Part shown: piece after piece, positions 33,001-43,261 of the stretch | Position numbering within the stretch: position 1 is the first letter of the stretch | Layout: every line of letters starts with the position of its first letter | From: Mesostigma viride | Taxonomy: Eukaryota > Streptophyta > Mesostigmatophyceae > Mesostigmatales > Mesostigmataceae | Assembly (NCBI GenBank): GCA_009746045.1 | Contig: RPFO01000359.1 | Span: forward strand, 363,683 to 427,682 | Reading direction: 5' to 3' | Length of the DNA: 64,000 nucleotides | Notes under the pieces: model-generated | Told to the model about the DNA's origin: nothing | The model's input: only the letters and a program-made list of their open reading frames with translations | The model's database searches: none | Made by a program: the position numbers and the translations under genes

Positions 33001-33900
33001 TGTACTCCAGCACGCAAAATGTACTTCGTACCGAAGTTTGTCTTTTTATGCTGAAAATTGTCATGCATGATGTTTGCAACCAAAATAGACCTCGTACAAA
33101 GTTTGGTATTGATCGGACGTCATCTTGGTGACATTTGCTAGCAATGAAGGTACATTTTTGTCATTTTTTGTTAAATTAAATAGTAATAAATAGGAAACAG
33201 TACTAAATCACGTCAAACCATCATGGATATTTGCAAGCAACCTAATTACCACTAGAATAGACCATGCACAAAGTTTGGGGTCAATCTGAACTCAAAATAG
33301 TGACGTTTGCTAGCATAAATACTGCATTTTTTGCCATTTTCAAGCATTTTGCTCAGTGTAAGCTACTAAACAATATCAAACTACGTCATAAAGCTATGAA
33401 ATATTGGAAGCAACCTAAACACCACTAGATTAGACCATGGGCCAAGTTTGGGCTCAGTCTGACGTCAAAATAGTGACGTTTGCTAGCATAAATGGTGCAT
33501 TTTTTGCCATTTTCAAGCATTTTGCTCAGTGTAAGCTACTAAACAATATCAAACTATGTCAGAAAGCTATGAAATGTTGGAAGCAACCTAAACACCACTA
33601 GATTAGACCATGGGCCAAGTTTGGGCCCAGTTTGATCTCAAAATAGTGACGTTTGCTAGCATAAATGGTGCAATTTTTGCCTTTTTCAAGCATTTTGGTA
33701 AGTATAGTTGCCTCAAACTATGTCAGAAAACTGTGAATTGTTGTAAATAACCTGTTTGCCACTACATTAGACCATCCTCAACTTGTAAGGTCAGGCATAG
33801 GTAAAGGTAGTGACATTTGCTAGCACTATATACAAGCATATTATGCCTCTTTTCGCATATACACATTAAAAATAACAAGACATCATCATATCATGGCCTT
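33001..33900. repeat. Degenerate satellite of about 170-180 bp units
   Basis: Roughly five units share AGACCATGGGCCAAGTTTGG, CAAAATAGTGACGTTTGCTA and GCATTTTGCTCAGTGTAAGC. They start near 33088, 33262, 33433, 33605 and 33770. The middle copies are the most alike and the outer ones decay. No coding potential. Confidence 0.75.
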
Positions 33901-34284
33901 AATACAAGGTGTGCAAATGCAAATCACACCAGATCGGATGACCAATGATGGGTGGCTGCATGCCAACACATCTACCAGGCTGCAGGGTGAGAGGCCACAT
34001 CGCTACAAGACAGGAATCCTCGCAATTGCACAACACCGCTAGTACACTGTGCACATACCCCAAGAGGATTTGGCTACAAGCCATAAAAGTTTGGCCATGC
34101 TAACACATTCTTCATCCAAGCAAAATGCAGCCTCTCCAAACTCAACTCATTGATTTAAATTCAGCTAGGCCAGGCGTGCATGCTCTACTTGCCGACAACC
34201 ATGAGTAAACTTGTCTACCACTTCATTCCATGCGCCGGTAGATGGCACCGTCTCATCTACCAGTCATCCCCGGCTCCCATTCCG
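33901..34284. other. No recognisable gene
   Basis: AT-balanced sequence between the satellite and a CT-rich tract. I see no supported ORF, RNA gene or repeat. Confidence 0.3.
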
Positions 34285-34435
34285 CATCCTCCTCTCCCTC
34301 TCCCTCTCCCTCTTCCTCCTCCCCCTCCCCCTCCCATTCTCCCTCCCCTCTCCCTCCCCCTCTCCCTCCTCCTCCCCTCCTCCTCCCCCTCTTTCTCCCC
34401 CTCTTTCTCTCCCTCTTCCTCCTCCTCCCCGCCTT
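34285..34435. repeat. CT-rich simple repeat
   Basis: About 150 bp of CCCTCT, CCTCCTCC and CCCCTC variants. Open frames across it (Pro/Ser/Leu runs or Glu/Gly/Arg runs) are composition effects. Confidence 0.85.
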
Positions 34436-34482
34436 CACTGTCACTGTGCACAGCAGGGACGGCATCGTCTATGTGGGTGCCA

Positions 34483-36243
34483 TCACCTGCGTTCACGGTG
34501 CCAGCCTAGCTCCTGTGGAAAGAAGCGAGCGCGGCCAAATGCCTCGACTGGGTGTGGGCAGCCGCACACGAACTGCGTCACCTCCGCCAGGGCATGATAG
34601 TCCTCATACTGCCCATCAGCCCACATCGCCTTGATGAGCAGGTGACCTCCCCTTTCCTGAACCTTAGTGACCCAGCCATGGAAGCGCTCCCTCTTCCTCG
34701 CTATCCCCGGAAACAGGGCACACAGGCGCATCCCGATAAGCGCACGTGCTCCATGCTCGGCAAAGTAGGCATTGCAGTCATCCTTTGCTGCTGCCCTGGC
34801 GGCGGTGGCAGTCTTGTAATGCTCAAAGTCAATCTGCGGGTGCTCTTTCAACGCCGCCACCGTGGCAGCTGACAGTTTGCCGGTACTGATCAGCTCAGGC
34901 TGGTGCACCTCTGCCGTACCGCCCACTGTCCAGTGCTGCAGGTGTACATCAGAAATGGGGACCGTCATCCCTGCGCTGCCGCCACCTAATGTCACTCTAG
35001 AAAACTGGCCCGTCCACGACGGTGCGTAGTAAGGAGAGGCGACAATGCTGTCACGCTCCGTGCGATCGCCTTCCAGATCAAGGACCTTCACCAGCATGTG
35101 TGGTGCCCACGGCATTCCCTGCCCGCAGGTGACGGCTGGCCGCTTAACAACGAGTAGGTCGCTGCGTCGTATGAGGCTTCCATTCACCTTGAAGGTGTGC
35201 CTGCCGGAAATCAGTGTGCGCAAAGCGGGCGTTGCCGTTGATGTGCTCCCTCGCGCAGCGGGCGCACATGCGCGGTTGATCTGCGCTTGAATCTCGCGGG
35301 CAGGGCAAGCGACGTGTGAGATTACTTGTTTTATGGGCAGCCTCAGTGCTCGTGTTGCCCGCGCAACCGACTGGTCGCCTGCAGATCGCAGCGGTAAGGG
35401 TACCGCCTTGTTCGCTTGCAGTTCACGCTTCTCTTTGAGCTTTTGCTCCATGATGTCGAACAGATTCTCGTTGTTGGCACGCACATCCTCCACGGACTTT
35501 GGCACCTGCTCAATCCATCCGTCCAGCAACTGCTGCTTCTCAGCGGCGACGATGTCAGGAAAAAGGCTGTGAAGGCTAGCGCAGGTACATCTCCTGGCAC
35601 CGCCCTCGTCCCATTCAAAAAGCGGCACTAGACCAGGACTTCCTTTGGGGGCCTTGCCACGCTCTATGAGGAGGCACCCATAGACAGGATCTCCCTGCGG
35701 GGTGTACCCAATGGGCGTGACCCCGTCACAAGCCTCGCCATTAGGCCCTGTGGGCTGCCACTTGTTCACCGGTGCATTTACCAACGTCTCCGATGCGGCT
35801 AGGCGCCAGCGGACATACACGGTCATATCCGGGCCCCAAAACACTTCGAGATCGAACACCTTCGAAGAGCGGTGCCTCTCCCTCTCGGCTTCGGTTGCTG
35901 GCTCATCATCCAAGTCGGCGGTGGCGCCCGCGCCCGCACCCGCGCCGGCGCCTGCGCCCCCACCCCCGCCCGCGCCCGCGCGCGCGCCTTGGGTGGCGCC
36001 CGCGCCCGCACCCGCGCCGGCGCCTGCGCCCCCGCCCCCGCCCCCGCCCGGGCCCGCGCCCGCGCCCGCGTCTTGGGTGGCGCCCGCGCCCGCACCCGCG
36101 CCTTCTCCCCCGCCCCCGCCCCCGCCCGCGCCCCCGCCCGCGCCATGGGTGTGGCCCGCGGCTGGCTTCTTCGGAAATGCGTCCATCGATTTCACCCACC
36201 GGCCGTCAGCGGTGGATGCACCCTTTCGGCCACGTTGTGACAT
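34483..36243 (-). CDS. Unrecognised Gly/Ala-rich protein
   Basis: A 586-residue ORF from the ATG at 36243 (MSQRGRKGASTADGRWVKSM). Residues about 30-105 are a low-complexity Gly/Ala tract coded by a GC-rich minisatellite. Four blocks of normal composition follow: FDLEVFWGPDMTVYVRWRL, a short Cys pair (CTCASLHSLF), a Lys/Glu helix (DIMEQKLKEKRELQ), and a C-terminal beta-rich region with KAMWADGQYEDYHALAEV. That last piece resembles a small Tudor- or chromo-type barrel but is not a confident match. It has stayed open over 1.7 kb in a decayed neighbourhood, so it is probably a real gene, host or transposon-borne. Function unknown. Confidence 0.5.
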   Translation of the reverse strand: MSQRGRKGASTADGRWVKSMDAFPKKPAAGHTHGAGGGAGGGGGGGEGAGAGAGATQDAGAGAGPGGGGGGGAGAGAGAGAGATQGARAGAGGGGGAGAGAGAGAGATADLDDEPATEAERERHRSSKVFDLEVFWGPDMTVYVRWRLAASETLVNAPVNKWQPTGPNGEACDGVTPIGYTPQGDPVYGCLLIERGKAPKGSPGLVPLFEWDEGGARRCTCASLHSLFPDIVAAEKQQLLDGWIEQVPKSVEDVRANNENLFDIMEQKLKEKRELQANKAVPLPLRSAGDQSVARATRALRLPIKQVISHVACPAREIQAQINRACAPAARGSTSTATPALRTLISGRHTFKVNGSLIRRSDLLVVKRPAVTCGQGMPWAPHMLVKVLDLEGDRTERDSIVASPYYAPSWTGQFSRVTLGGGSAGMTVPISDVHLQHWTVGGTAEVHQPELISTGKLSAATVAALKEHPQIDFEHYKTATAARAAAKDDCNAYFAEHGARALIGMRLCALFPGIARKRERFHGWVTKVQERGGHLLIKAMWADGQYEDYHALAEVTQFVCGCPHPVEAFGRARFFPQELGWHRERR

Positions 36244-36671
36244 CAAGCGCGGCGTCCCCAATAGAACAGTCATGCAATATGAATAATCATTAGTATCAAC
36301 GATGCGTTCATGCAGGCGTGAACTGTGAAATACAACAAGCATGCAACAACGACTCCAGCACACTTAGTAAATACTGCTCATAATATCTGTGGCACATGCA
36401 ACATGGTTAAAACACACATGGATGACCTGTATGGCTGCACATGAACTGTCCATCTAGAGAAGACTAGAAATTCAGCATGATATCAAGAGCCATCCACACA
36501 AATATATGTCTTACCGCAGCTTAGGGCTTCTTCGGGTTGAGTTGGCGAATCGAGCTTGTTGAGCCCTGCTCGAAGTAATGCTCAAATGCGATGCCCAGGC
36601 CCGCCAGCACATCATCAAATGTGATTAGTTTCACAGGTGGTCCGAAGAGTTCCAAACGTGGTTGCTAATTT

Positions 36672-37145
36672 TCAGGCAGTGCCTGAAGGCCGCCTCGAAA
36701 GTGAAACGCGAAAGTGAAAAGGGGTCACAAACCCAATGTTCATATCCTTGACTCCCCCGTCGAGAACGAACCGAAAACCAGCGCCATGAACGAACTTGTG
36801 ACGAGTAGATGACGACATCGTGGTTATGGCGTCGTACCCCCCCTGGTGCAGCTGCTGCTTTATCGCCGCCTTCCTGTCCTCTTGCTTCCGCCCGGGCGAA
36901 AACCAGGCGCTTCGCAATGCCTGGAGATGTGATATTCTAATGGGCTTCATGCACTCGTGGCCGCACTTACAGTCGAACGTCTCGTCGGTCACTAGGCTGC
37001 CGGCATGGGTGCTGCCGCTTAACACTATGGCTGCGATTTTGCGCTTCCCATGGTGTCCCATCACCATGATAGCGAAAGCCAGGAAGCAGATAGCCACGAT
37101 TATGTCCCAGCAAAGCCATAGCACACCTTCCGTTTCGACCGCCAT
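36672..37145 (-). CDS. Hypothetical protein with one hydrophobic segment and a Cys cluster
   Basis: 157 codons from the ATG at 37145. Residues about 8-30 (LWLCWDIIVAICFLAFAIMV) could form a membrane span or signal anchor. Then FDCKCGHEC and a charged stretch (SPGRKQEDRKAAIKQQLHQG). The Cys-Cys-His pattern followed by a charged helix recalls N-terminal regions of some eukaryotic transposases, but this is a weak likeness. It lies upstream of the Gly/Ala-rich gene on the same strand, so both could be exons of one gene; I cannot confirm splice sites. Confidence 0.35.
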   Translation of the reverse strand: MAVETEGVLWLCWDIIVAICFLAFAIMVMGHHGKRKIAAIVLSGSTHAGSLVTDETFDCKCGHECMKPIRISHLQALRSAWFSPGRKQEDRKAAIKQQLHQGGYDAITTMSSSTRHKFVHGAGFRFVLDGGVKDMNIGFVTPFHFRVSLSRRPSGTA

Positions 37146-37239
37146 GTCGGCCACTAGTCCGGATAGCTCAATGTGCACCTGACCTTGACACTAATCGCAC
37201 AAACAGCCACAACTTTGCAAGCAAGAAGACATGGCTACC

Positions 37240-37396
37240 TCGGCATTTCATGAAATGTACTTCGTGAAATGCATTTCGTGAAATATACTAAGGAACGTGA
37301 TTGGCCGGCGTTCGCTCGCCAAATCTCGCAAAATGTACTAAGGCACGTGATTGGTCCCGCAAAATGTACTAAGGAACGTGATTGGCCAGCGAAGAT
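37240..37396. promoter_or_regulatory. CCAAT-box-bearing short repeats
   Basis: Three copies of ACTAAGG(A/C)ACGTGATTGG (near 37288, 37338 and 37366), each including an inverted CCAAT box. Just upstream are three TTTCATGAAAT / TTCGTGAAAT variants. The position, upstream of the minus-strand ORF that starts at 37145, suits a promoter, but a degenerate repeat is equally possible. Confidence 0.4.
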
Positions 37397-37413
37397 TCTG
37401 TAGGGAATTTTAA

Positions 37414-38280
37414 TTGCAGCGCACCCCGGTGGAGCACACAGGGGACGGCACGGCGCCGGTCAGCCTTGACCGCTGGTTGGCCCACAATGTTTCCTTGACA
37501 GGTGGGGCTCGCGCCCCCCCCCGGCCCGCGGCGCTTCACCCCGAGACGGCCGCCCGTCTCGGGGTTGCCGGACCCCCGCCGCCGCCTGCATGCGCCACCC
37601 TCCTCGGCCGCGGACTACCAAGTCCCCGCCTTGCAGGAGGGCTCCCTTGCCACCGACGACGTCGTCCCCCCCTTCACTTTGAAGGAACTGGACGGCGCCC
37701 TTGCTCGCCTGCGGTACATACGATGCGGCGGTCGGTGCCGACCACCTTTCTGCTGAGCTGCTGAAGACCCCTGATCCGGCGGTTAGGGATCTTCTGCTGG
37801 CGTTCTGCAACCGTGTCCTGCTTTCTGACGAGCCTCCGCCTGCTGAGTGGCAGACGGCCATCCGCGTCATGCTGTACAAGAAGGGCTCTGCTGCTGACCC
37901 CGGTAACTACTACCGGGGTGACAGTCTGCCTCCAGAGCGCCGCGCTGAAGGTCTTCATGCGCATGATGCTGCACAGGCTCCGCGCCGCGCTGGACCCACA
38001 CCTGGGACAAGAGGAGGTGGAAGATCATTGTCCAGGCTCATACGCCCGCCCCTGTGGGCAAGCCCCCTCCCCCCAAGCGGAAGGGGCGCTTTGCTGAGTA
38101 GACTAGGTAGGGTTTTCTAGATTAGATTAGCTTAGAGTTAGATTAGTTCGATTTCGCGGCTTTGCCCCCCCTCCATCCGTCCACGGGAATATGTGCTACA
38201 TGATCTCCCAACGGAGTCATGTTATAATTTAATTTAATTTAATTTAATTTAATTTAATTTAATTTAATTTAATTTTTTAT
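37414..38280 (+). pseudogene. LINE RT fragment with 3' end and AATTT tail
   Basis: The residues VGADHLSAELLK and PPAEWQTAIRVMLYKKG are typical of the N-terminal part of LINE reverse transcriptases. A frame change lies near 37710, and after about 37975 the sequence jumps to what looks like the 3' end of the ORF and untranslated region, so most of the RT is deleted. It ends GTTATAATTTAATTT followed by a (AATTT)n tail (38228-38275), as expected of a LINE 3' end. The minus-strand LINE at 40.2 kb has the same 3' untranslated sequence. Confidence 0.65.
38228..38275. repeat. (AATTT)n microsatellite, LINE tail
   Basis: Nine or so pentanucleotide repeats ending the plus-strand LINE fragment. Confidence 0.9.
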
Positions 38281-38285
38281 ATTCC

Positions 38286-39475
38286 CTAGACTGGGGCCTG
38301 GGGGTGCCTGCCAAGGCTTGTGGTCGACGTGGATGACGTACCCCCGCCAGTATACCGGTTTCCCCCCTGCGCTTTGCCGGTCAGCTGGAGGTAGCTGTCG
38401 GCCATAGCTCGCGTCGCCGTTGTCAGTTGCTGGGCCAGGGTCAGGTCGTTGTCCAGCGTGAAGCGAGTCCCCGAGAGCTTCTTGCGGTTTTTAAGAAACA
38501 ACAGCTCAGTGTCCGCCATGTACTTAAAAGTGAGGAGCAGGGGAGCCGGGCCAGCCTTACCCCGCGCGCGGGGAAGGCGGGCAGCCGACATCCGCAGCTC
38601 ACCAGTTATGTGCATGGGGGCAAGAATGTCGCGCTTAAATGCCGTGAGAAGAGTCGTCGAGGTCTCATCTTTGGGCTGGTCGAAGTGCTTGACGATGACA
38701 TTGTGGCTGCGCTGGGTGCGGTCGGCCTCCTCGCGGAGGTCGAGGGCTTGTTGCTTAAGCTTTGCCGCGATGGTGGAGGTGGTGGAGGTGGCGTGGTGCT
38801 TGAGCACGGGTCCGCCCAGGTCTGGGTGGGAGGGGCATCGCCGGTCGGGCCAGCGGGGGCTGGCTTGGCGGCAATGTCCTTCACCGCCTGGGCGGTGATG
38901 CCTGCGGTTATCTGCATGCACTCGATGGCGATGGCGGTGTCCTCGAGGCGCTGGTCGATGTCGAGGAGCTGGGCCTTGAGGGCGGCGGTGTAGGTACGTG
39001 GCGGTGGCAGTGGAGGTGGAGGCGAGGAGGGTGGAGGTGGAGGTGACGGTGGTGGAAATGTGAGGGATCGAGCTCAGCAGCCAGCGTGCCTCCCATTGCC
39101 GCCACATCAGACTGTGGCAAGGGGGGTCACGTGCTGCTCGAAAGCTTCCTTAAGGAGGGTGCGGACGATGGATTCTGTCGCGACGGTTGGAGGGGGGGGG
39201 CAGATCTCGGCTTCGGAACGCCCGGGGAGGGAGCAGAGGGCGAAGCGCTGGAGCCGGGGTCTATTCATGCGGAGAACTTTCGGGAGATCTTCGGCGGTGA
39301 CGAAAGGCTGGCCACTTGGCCAGCGGCCGCGGTCAAGGGGCTGAGAAAACTGAGAAATGACAAGGGACTGAGAAAACTGAGAAATGACAAGGGACTGAGG
39401 AAACTGAGAAATGGCAAGGGACTGAGAATGCTGAGAAACAGGGGCGACTGAGAAAACTGAGAAAATGCACACCAT
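38286..39475 (-). pseudogene. LINE ORF1-like nucleic-acid-binding protein, frame-broken
   Basis: The C-terminal part (38286-38790) looks like a LINE ORF1 protein: a Lys/Glu coiled segment (KLKQQALDLREEADRTQRS), then an RNA-recognition-like core (NVIVKHFDQ ... LLLTFKYMADTEL ... FTLDNDLTLAQQ). The best upstream continuation (DIDQRLEDTAIAIECMQ) is in another frame, changed near 38800. Further upstream 39107-39330 carries RMNRPRLQRFALCSLPGRSE in yet another ORF. ORF1 proteins bind LINE RNA as trimers. No RT follows it on this strand, so it is a truncated copy. Confidence 0.5.
39341..39445. repeat. Four-copy 27-bp minisatellite
   Basis: Units of the form GGACTGAGAAAACTGAGAAA followed by TGACAAG, with small changes in the last copies. 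Confidence 0.8.
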
Positions 39476-40160
39476 AGACCTTATGCTAGCAGCGGCGATC
39501 TGCCAACAAAATAATCAGCATTGTTGCAAACATGGCTAGCAAGACATATGAAATCTTTATTATAAAAATTGAATAAATTAAATTTATTCTCTAGATTTGC
39601 TGGCCACATTTGTCATCATCGCTGCATTTCCCCTTGGCACATTTCTCACAATGGGTCTGCAATAAACCTGCCTATGTTGTTGACATGGCTGTCCTTTACG
39701 CTGCATGCTACTCGTGCAGGAACTGTACAAAATCGACCCCATGCGCCAGCTCTACGTCCCAAAAATCGGGGACTACCAAGGCATAAAGGCTGAATTCGCA
39801 CTGCGCCAGTTTGCCGTTTGTCTGCATCACAACATAAGAATTAGTATGAAAAATAAAGGCAGAACACGGGAACAAAAATCAAGCTCATGTGTAAGAAAGC
39901 TTTCTATATGCAGCTGCACTACAAGAAACAGAAAACTAAACCTCTGGAGAGAATCGAGTAAAGACATCACCTGTGCACTACAATTGGTTACCAAGTCTGA
40001 TCTGACGAAAGATGAGATTGCTGACACGCACAAAACATTGAAAGGGTGACCCAAGTGAAAGCCTATGTAGCACCACCATTATCGAGATGTACAAGACCAA
40101 GAAACCACGACATTGCATATGACCGACGCATTGAAAACGGGAAAACAAGTTCATTAACTG
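39476..40160. other. No recognisable gene
   Basis: AT-rich sequence. An open frame (39705-40049) is Lys/Ser-rich without family likeness. The region ends at the tail of the minus-strand LINE. Confidence 0.3.
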
Positions 40161-40344
40161 TGAAAAAAAATTAAATTAAATTATAACATGTCTCCGTTGG
40201 GAGATCATGTAGCACATATTCCAGGTTGGATGGGTGGTGTGGAGGGAGCCGCGTAATCGAACTAACCTAACTCTAAGCTATAGCTAGTCTAGAAAAGCCT
40301 ATCTACGCTACTCATCAAAACGGCTCCTCCTTTTGGGGGGAGGC

Positions 40345-41120
40345 AGTTACGTTAAATAGTGCCGGAACCTTTTGCCGCCTGAGGCAAATCGGTCCGTCAC
40401 ACTATTTTGCCCGGAATAACCACTTCCGAGCACCCAAGTTAATTCGGCCGAATTAACTTGGGTGCTCGGAAGTGGTTATTCCGGGCAAAATAGTGTTCCG
40501 GCCCGATTTGCCTCAGGCGGCAAAAGGTTCCGGCACTATTTAACGTAACTAAAACCTGGCCTCGTGGAGGGTGGGTTGAATATGAGACATCCGCCTAGGC
40601 CACTGAGCACGCACCACTAAATGCGCCGGAGCTGCCCGGATTCGAACCCCTGACCTCCAAGTTGCACAGGTTTTAGTTACGTTAAATAGTGCCGGAACCT
40701 TTTGCCGCCTGAGGCAAAAGGTTCCGGCACTATTTAACGTAACTGCCTCCCCCCAAAAGGAGGAGCCGTTTTGATGAGTAGCGTAGATAGTGAACCTGTG
40801 CAACTTGGAGGTCAGGGGTTCGAATCCGGGCAGCTCCGGCGCATTTAGTGGTGCGTGCTCAGTGGCCTAGGCGGATGTCTCATATTCAACCCACCCTCCA
40901 CGAGGCCAGGTTTTAGTTACGTTAAATAGTGCCGGAACCTTTTGCCGCCTGAGGCAAATCGGTCCGTCACACTATTTTGCCCGGAATAACCACTTCCGAG
41001 CACCCAAGTTAATTCGGCCGAATTAACTTGGGTGCTCGGAAGTGGTTATTCCGGGCAAAATAGTGTGACGGACCGATTTGCCTCAGGCGGCAAAAGGTTC
41101 CGGCACTATTTAACGTAACT
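40345..41120. mobile_element. Composite palindrome element A' in the LINE 3' region
   Basis: A 776-bp insert with the target duplication GAGGC (40340-40344, 41121-41125). Palindromes are at 40345-40550, 40675-40744 (short) and 40915-41120. The two spacers are in opposite orientation and each carries a GGTTCGAATCC B-box. The first palindrome is asymmetric: one arm has TCGGTCCGTCACAC, the other GTGTTCCGGCCCGA, so its arms come from two subfamilies. About 46 bp of flanking LINE sequence (GCCTCC...GATAG) is duplicated in inverted orientation at 40745-40790. Confidence 0.88.
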
Positions 41121-41671
41121 GAGGCGGCTTGCCCACAGGGGCTGGCGTGTGCGCCTTGACAATCTTCTTCCACCGCGTCTTGTCCTGCATGGCAGTCCAA
41201 AGACGGGAGAGAGAGTGGATGCGGTACTCAAACTGGGCTGGGACCACTAGGTCGGCCAGCAACATCTGGGTATAGGTCATGGCATGTTTCCCTACCTTTT
41301 TAGGAATGTTCTTGGGGCCAGGCCAGGTCAAAATGTGCCGCCCCGGTTGGCCGAGCCGCTGGGGACCGGCCAGACCAAGGGCGGTGTCGACCTGGCTGGT
41401 GCGAGCAAGATGTCCTACAAATGCTATCCTACGCTGCCTAATCTCGTCCGAAATACGCGGCATACTGTGATACAAAGACTCTAATGACCTACGCTGAGAA
41501 AACCCGACATTCAGGACCTGTCGGAGCATCCGGGTTACCGTGCCGTCTAGCTTGGCTGCCAGTGTTGCCGTGAGTGTCCATGCCTCGGCGCCATACGTGA
41601 GCACCGTGAGGACGAGGACCTTGAAGAGCATGCGCTTGCGGTGCTCGTCCAGGCCCTTGGAGCGCCAGTAG

Positions 41672-42701
41672 AGTTATTATAAATAGTGACGGAACCTTTT
41701 TGCCACTTGGCAATTAGGTCCGTCACTATTTATCCGGCGAAAACCACTCGCCGGCATCTATTCCGCGTTAAGTTCACGTGAACGTGGCGCGGAATTGATG
41801 CCGGCGAGTGGTTTTCGCCGGATAAATAGTGACGGACCTAATTGCCAAGTGGCAAAAAGGTTCCGTCACTATTTATAATAACTAAAACGTCGTAGTGTGG
41901 GGGCCGATATCTATCGTACCGCTGATGCCTACTGCAGTACCGAATCTCGCCTTAACGATATTCCAACCGGGCTTTTTTTCCCTTCTGGCACTTTCGTTTG
42001 GCCTTCTGGTATCTATTCCGGTATTTGGAAATACTCGTGTCACCACAGGGATTCGAACCCCCGACTTACGAGGTCTTAGTTATTATAAATAGTGACGGAA
42101 CCTTTTTGCCACTTGGCAATTAGGTCCGTCACTATTTATCCGGCGAAAACCACTCGCCGGCATCAATTCCGCGCCACGTTCACGTGAACTTAACGCGGAA
42201 TAGATGCCGGCGAGTGGTTTTCGCCGGATAAATAGTGACGGACCTAATTGCCAAGTGGCAAAAAGGTTCCGTCACTATTTATAATAACTAAGACCTCGTA
42301 AGTCGGGGGTTCGAATCCCTGTGGTGACACAGGTATTTCCGAATACCGGAAGGATTGATACCAGAAGGCCAAACGAAAGTGCCAGAAGGGAAAAATGCCC
42401 GGTTGGAATATCGTTAAGGCGAGATTCGGTACTGCAGTAGGCATTAGCGGTACGATAGATATCGGCCCCCACACTACGACGTTTTAGTTATTATAAATAG
42501 TGACGGAACCTTTTTGCCACTTGGCAATTAGGTCCGTCACTATTTATCCGGCGAAAACCACTCGCCGGTATCAATTCCGCGCCACGTTCACGTACGTGAA
42601 CTTAACGCGGAATAGATACCGGCGAGTGGTTTTCGCCGGATAAATAGTGACGGACCTAATTGCCAAGTGGCAAAAAGGTTCCGTCACTATTTATAATAAC
42701 T
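41672..42701. mobile_element. Composite palindrome element B in the LINE RT
   Basis: A 1,030-bp insert with the target duplication AGTAG (41667-41671, 42702-42706). Palindromes of 212, 212 and 216 bp (41672-41883, 42078-42289, 42486-42701) begin AGTTATTATAAATAGTGACGG and end with its complement. Two spacers of about 195 bp are inverted copies of each other, so the whole element is close to one giant palindrome. Each spacer has a GGTTCGAATCC B-box next to a middle-palindrome edge. LINE codons for ...SLNTY and WRSKG join exactly when it is removed. Confidence 0.9.
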
Positions 42702-43261
42702 AGTAGGTGTTGAGCGAACGGAGCTTGGCCCAGGAGAGGCCGATGCGGGTGTCCACATCGTCGGCAGTGTCAGGAAGCCAACTCCCCAACAGCTTGAAGC
42801 GGTCGCGGAATGGGACCTCCGTCCCATCGAGCAGGCGCGGCAGCGGTGGGCGACTGGAGGCCCCAATCACCATCGCCTCAGTTTTGACACTAATCTCCAA
42901 CCCCACCGCCCTCGCCTGACCAGGCCCAGACAGTCCAGCCAGGTCTGAATGTGCTCGGGGCGCGCGATGAGGGTGGTGTCGTCCGCATAAATCAGGTCAG
43001 CCAGGCGGTAACCCGTGCTAACCCCGCCGTGCCCACGCTCGTTAAGGATGTCCAAGCCTGGCTCGAACCCCTAGTTAAGAGCAGTAAAGCGCGCACGTGC
43101 CTGGCGCATGACGTGGTCCACGACAATAATGAACAGGTATGGAGACAGGACACAACCTTGCCACACCCCGTGGTGAAGGGGGAATGGTGGGGTGTTGCCT
43201 TCCGCAGTCCGCACTACTGCTTGTGAGCCCTAGCATACAGTCGGCGAATGGCAGCAATAAA

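Larger units (their letters stand above)
40161..43261 (-). pseudogene. LINE reverse transcriptase and 3' end, split by two composite elements
   Basis: On the minus strand, the RT palm starts near 43200 (GCVLSPYLF in a broken frame) and reaches LADLIYADDTTLIA (the FADD-like catalytic box) near 42970. It continues through LSWAKLRSLNTY to 42702. It resumes at 41671 with WRSKGLDEHRKRMLFKVLVL, then TYGAEAWTLT and the C-terminus to 41121. Its 3' untranslated part is 40344-40161 with an AAATT tail. Insertions at 41672-42701 and 40345-41120 are excisable to give continuous codons. The 5' part is missing: a copia-like LTR abuts at 43262. In-frame stops show it is dead. Confidence 0.8.

Noticed and set aside
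34180..34634. Pro/Ser/Leu-rich ORFs
   Set aside because: Produced by the CT-rich simple repeat in all frames.
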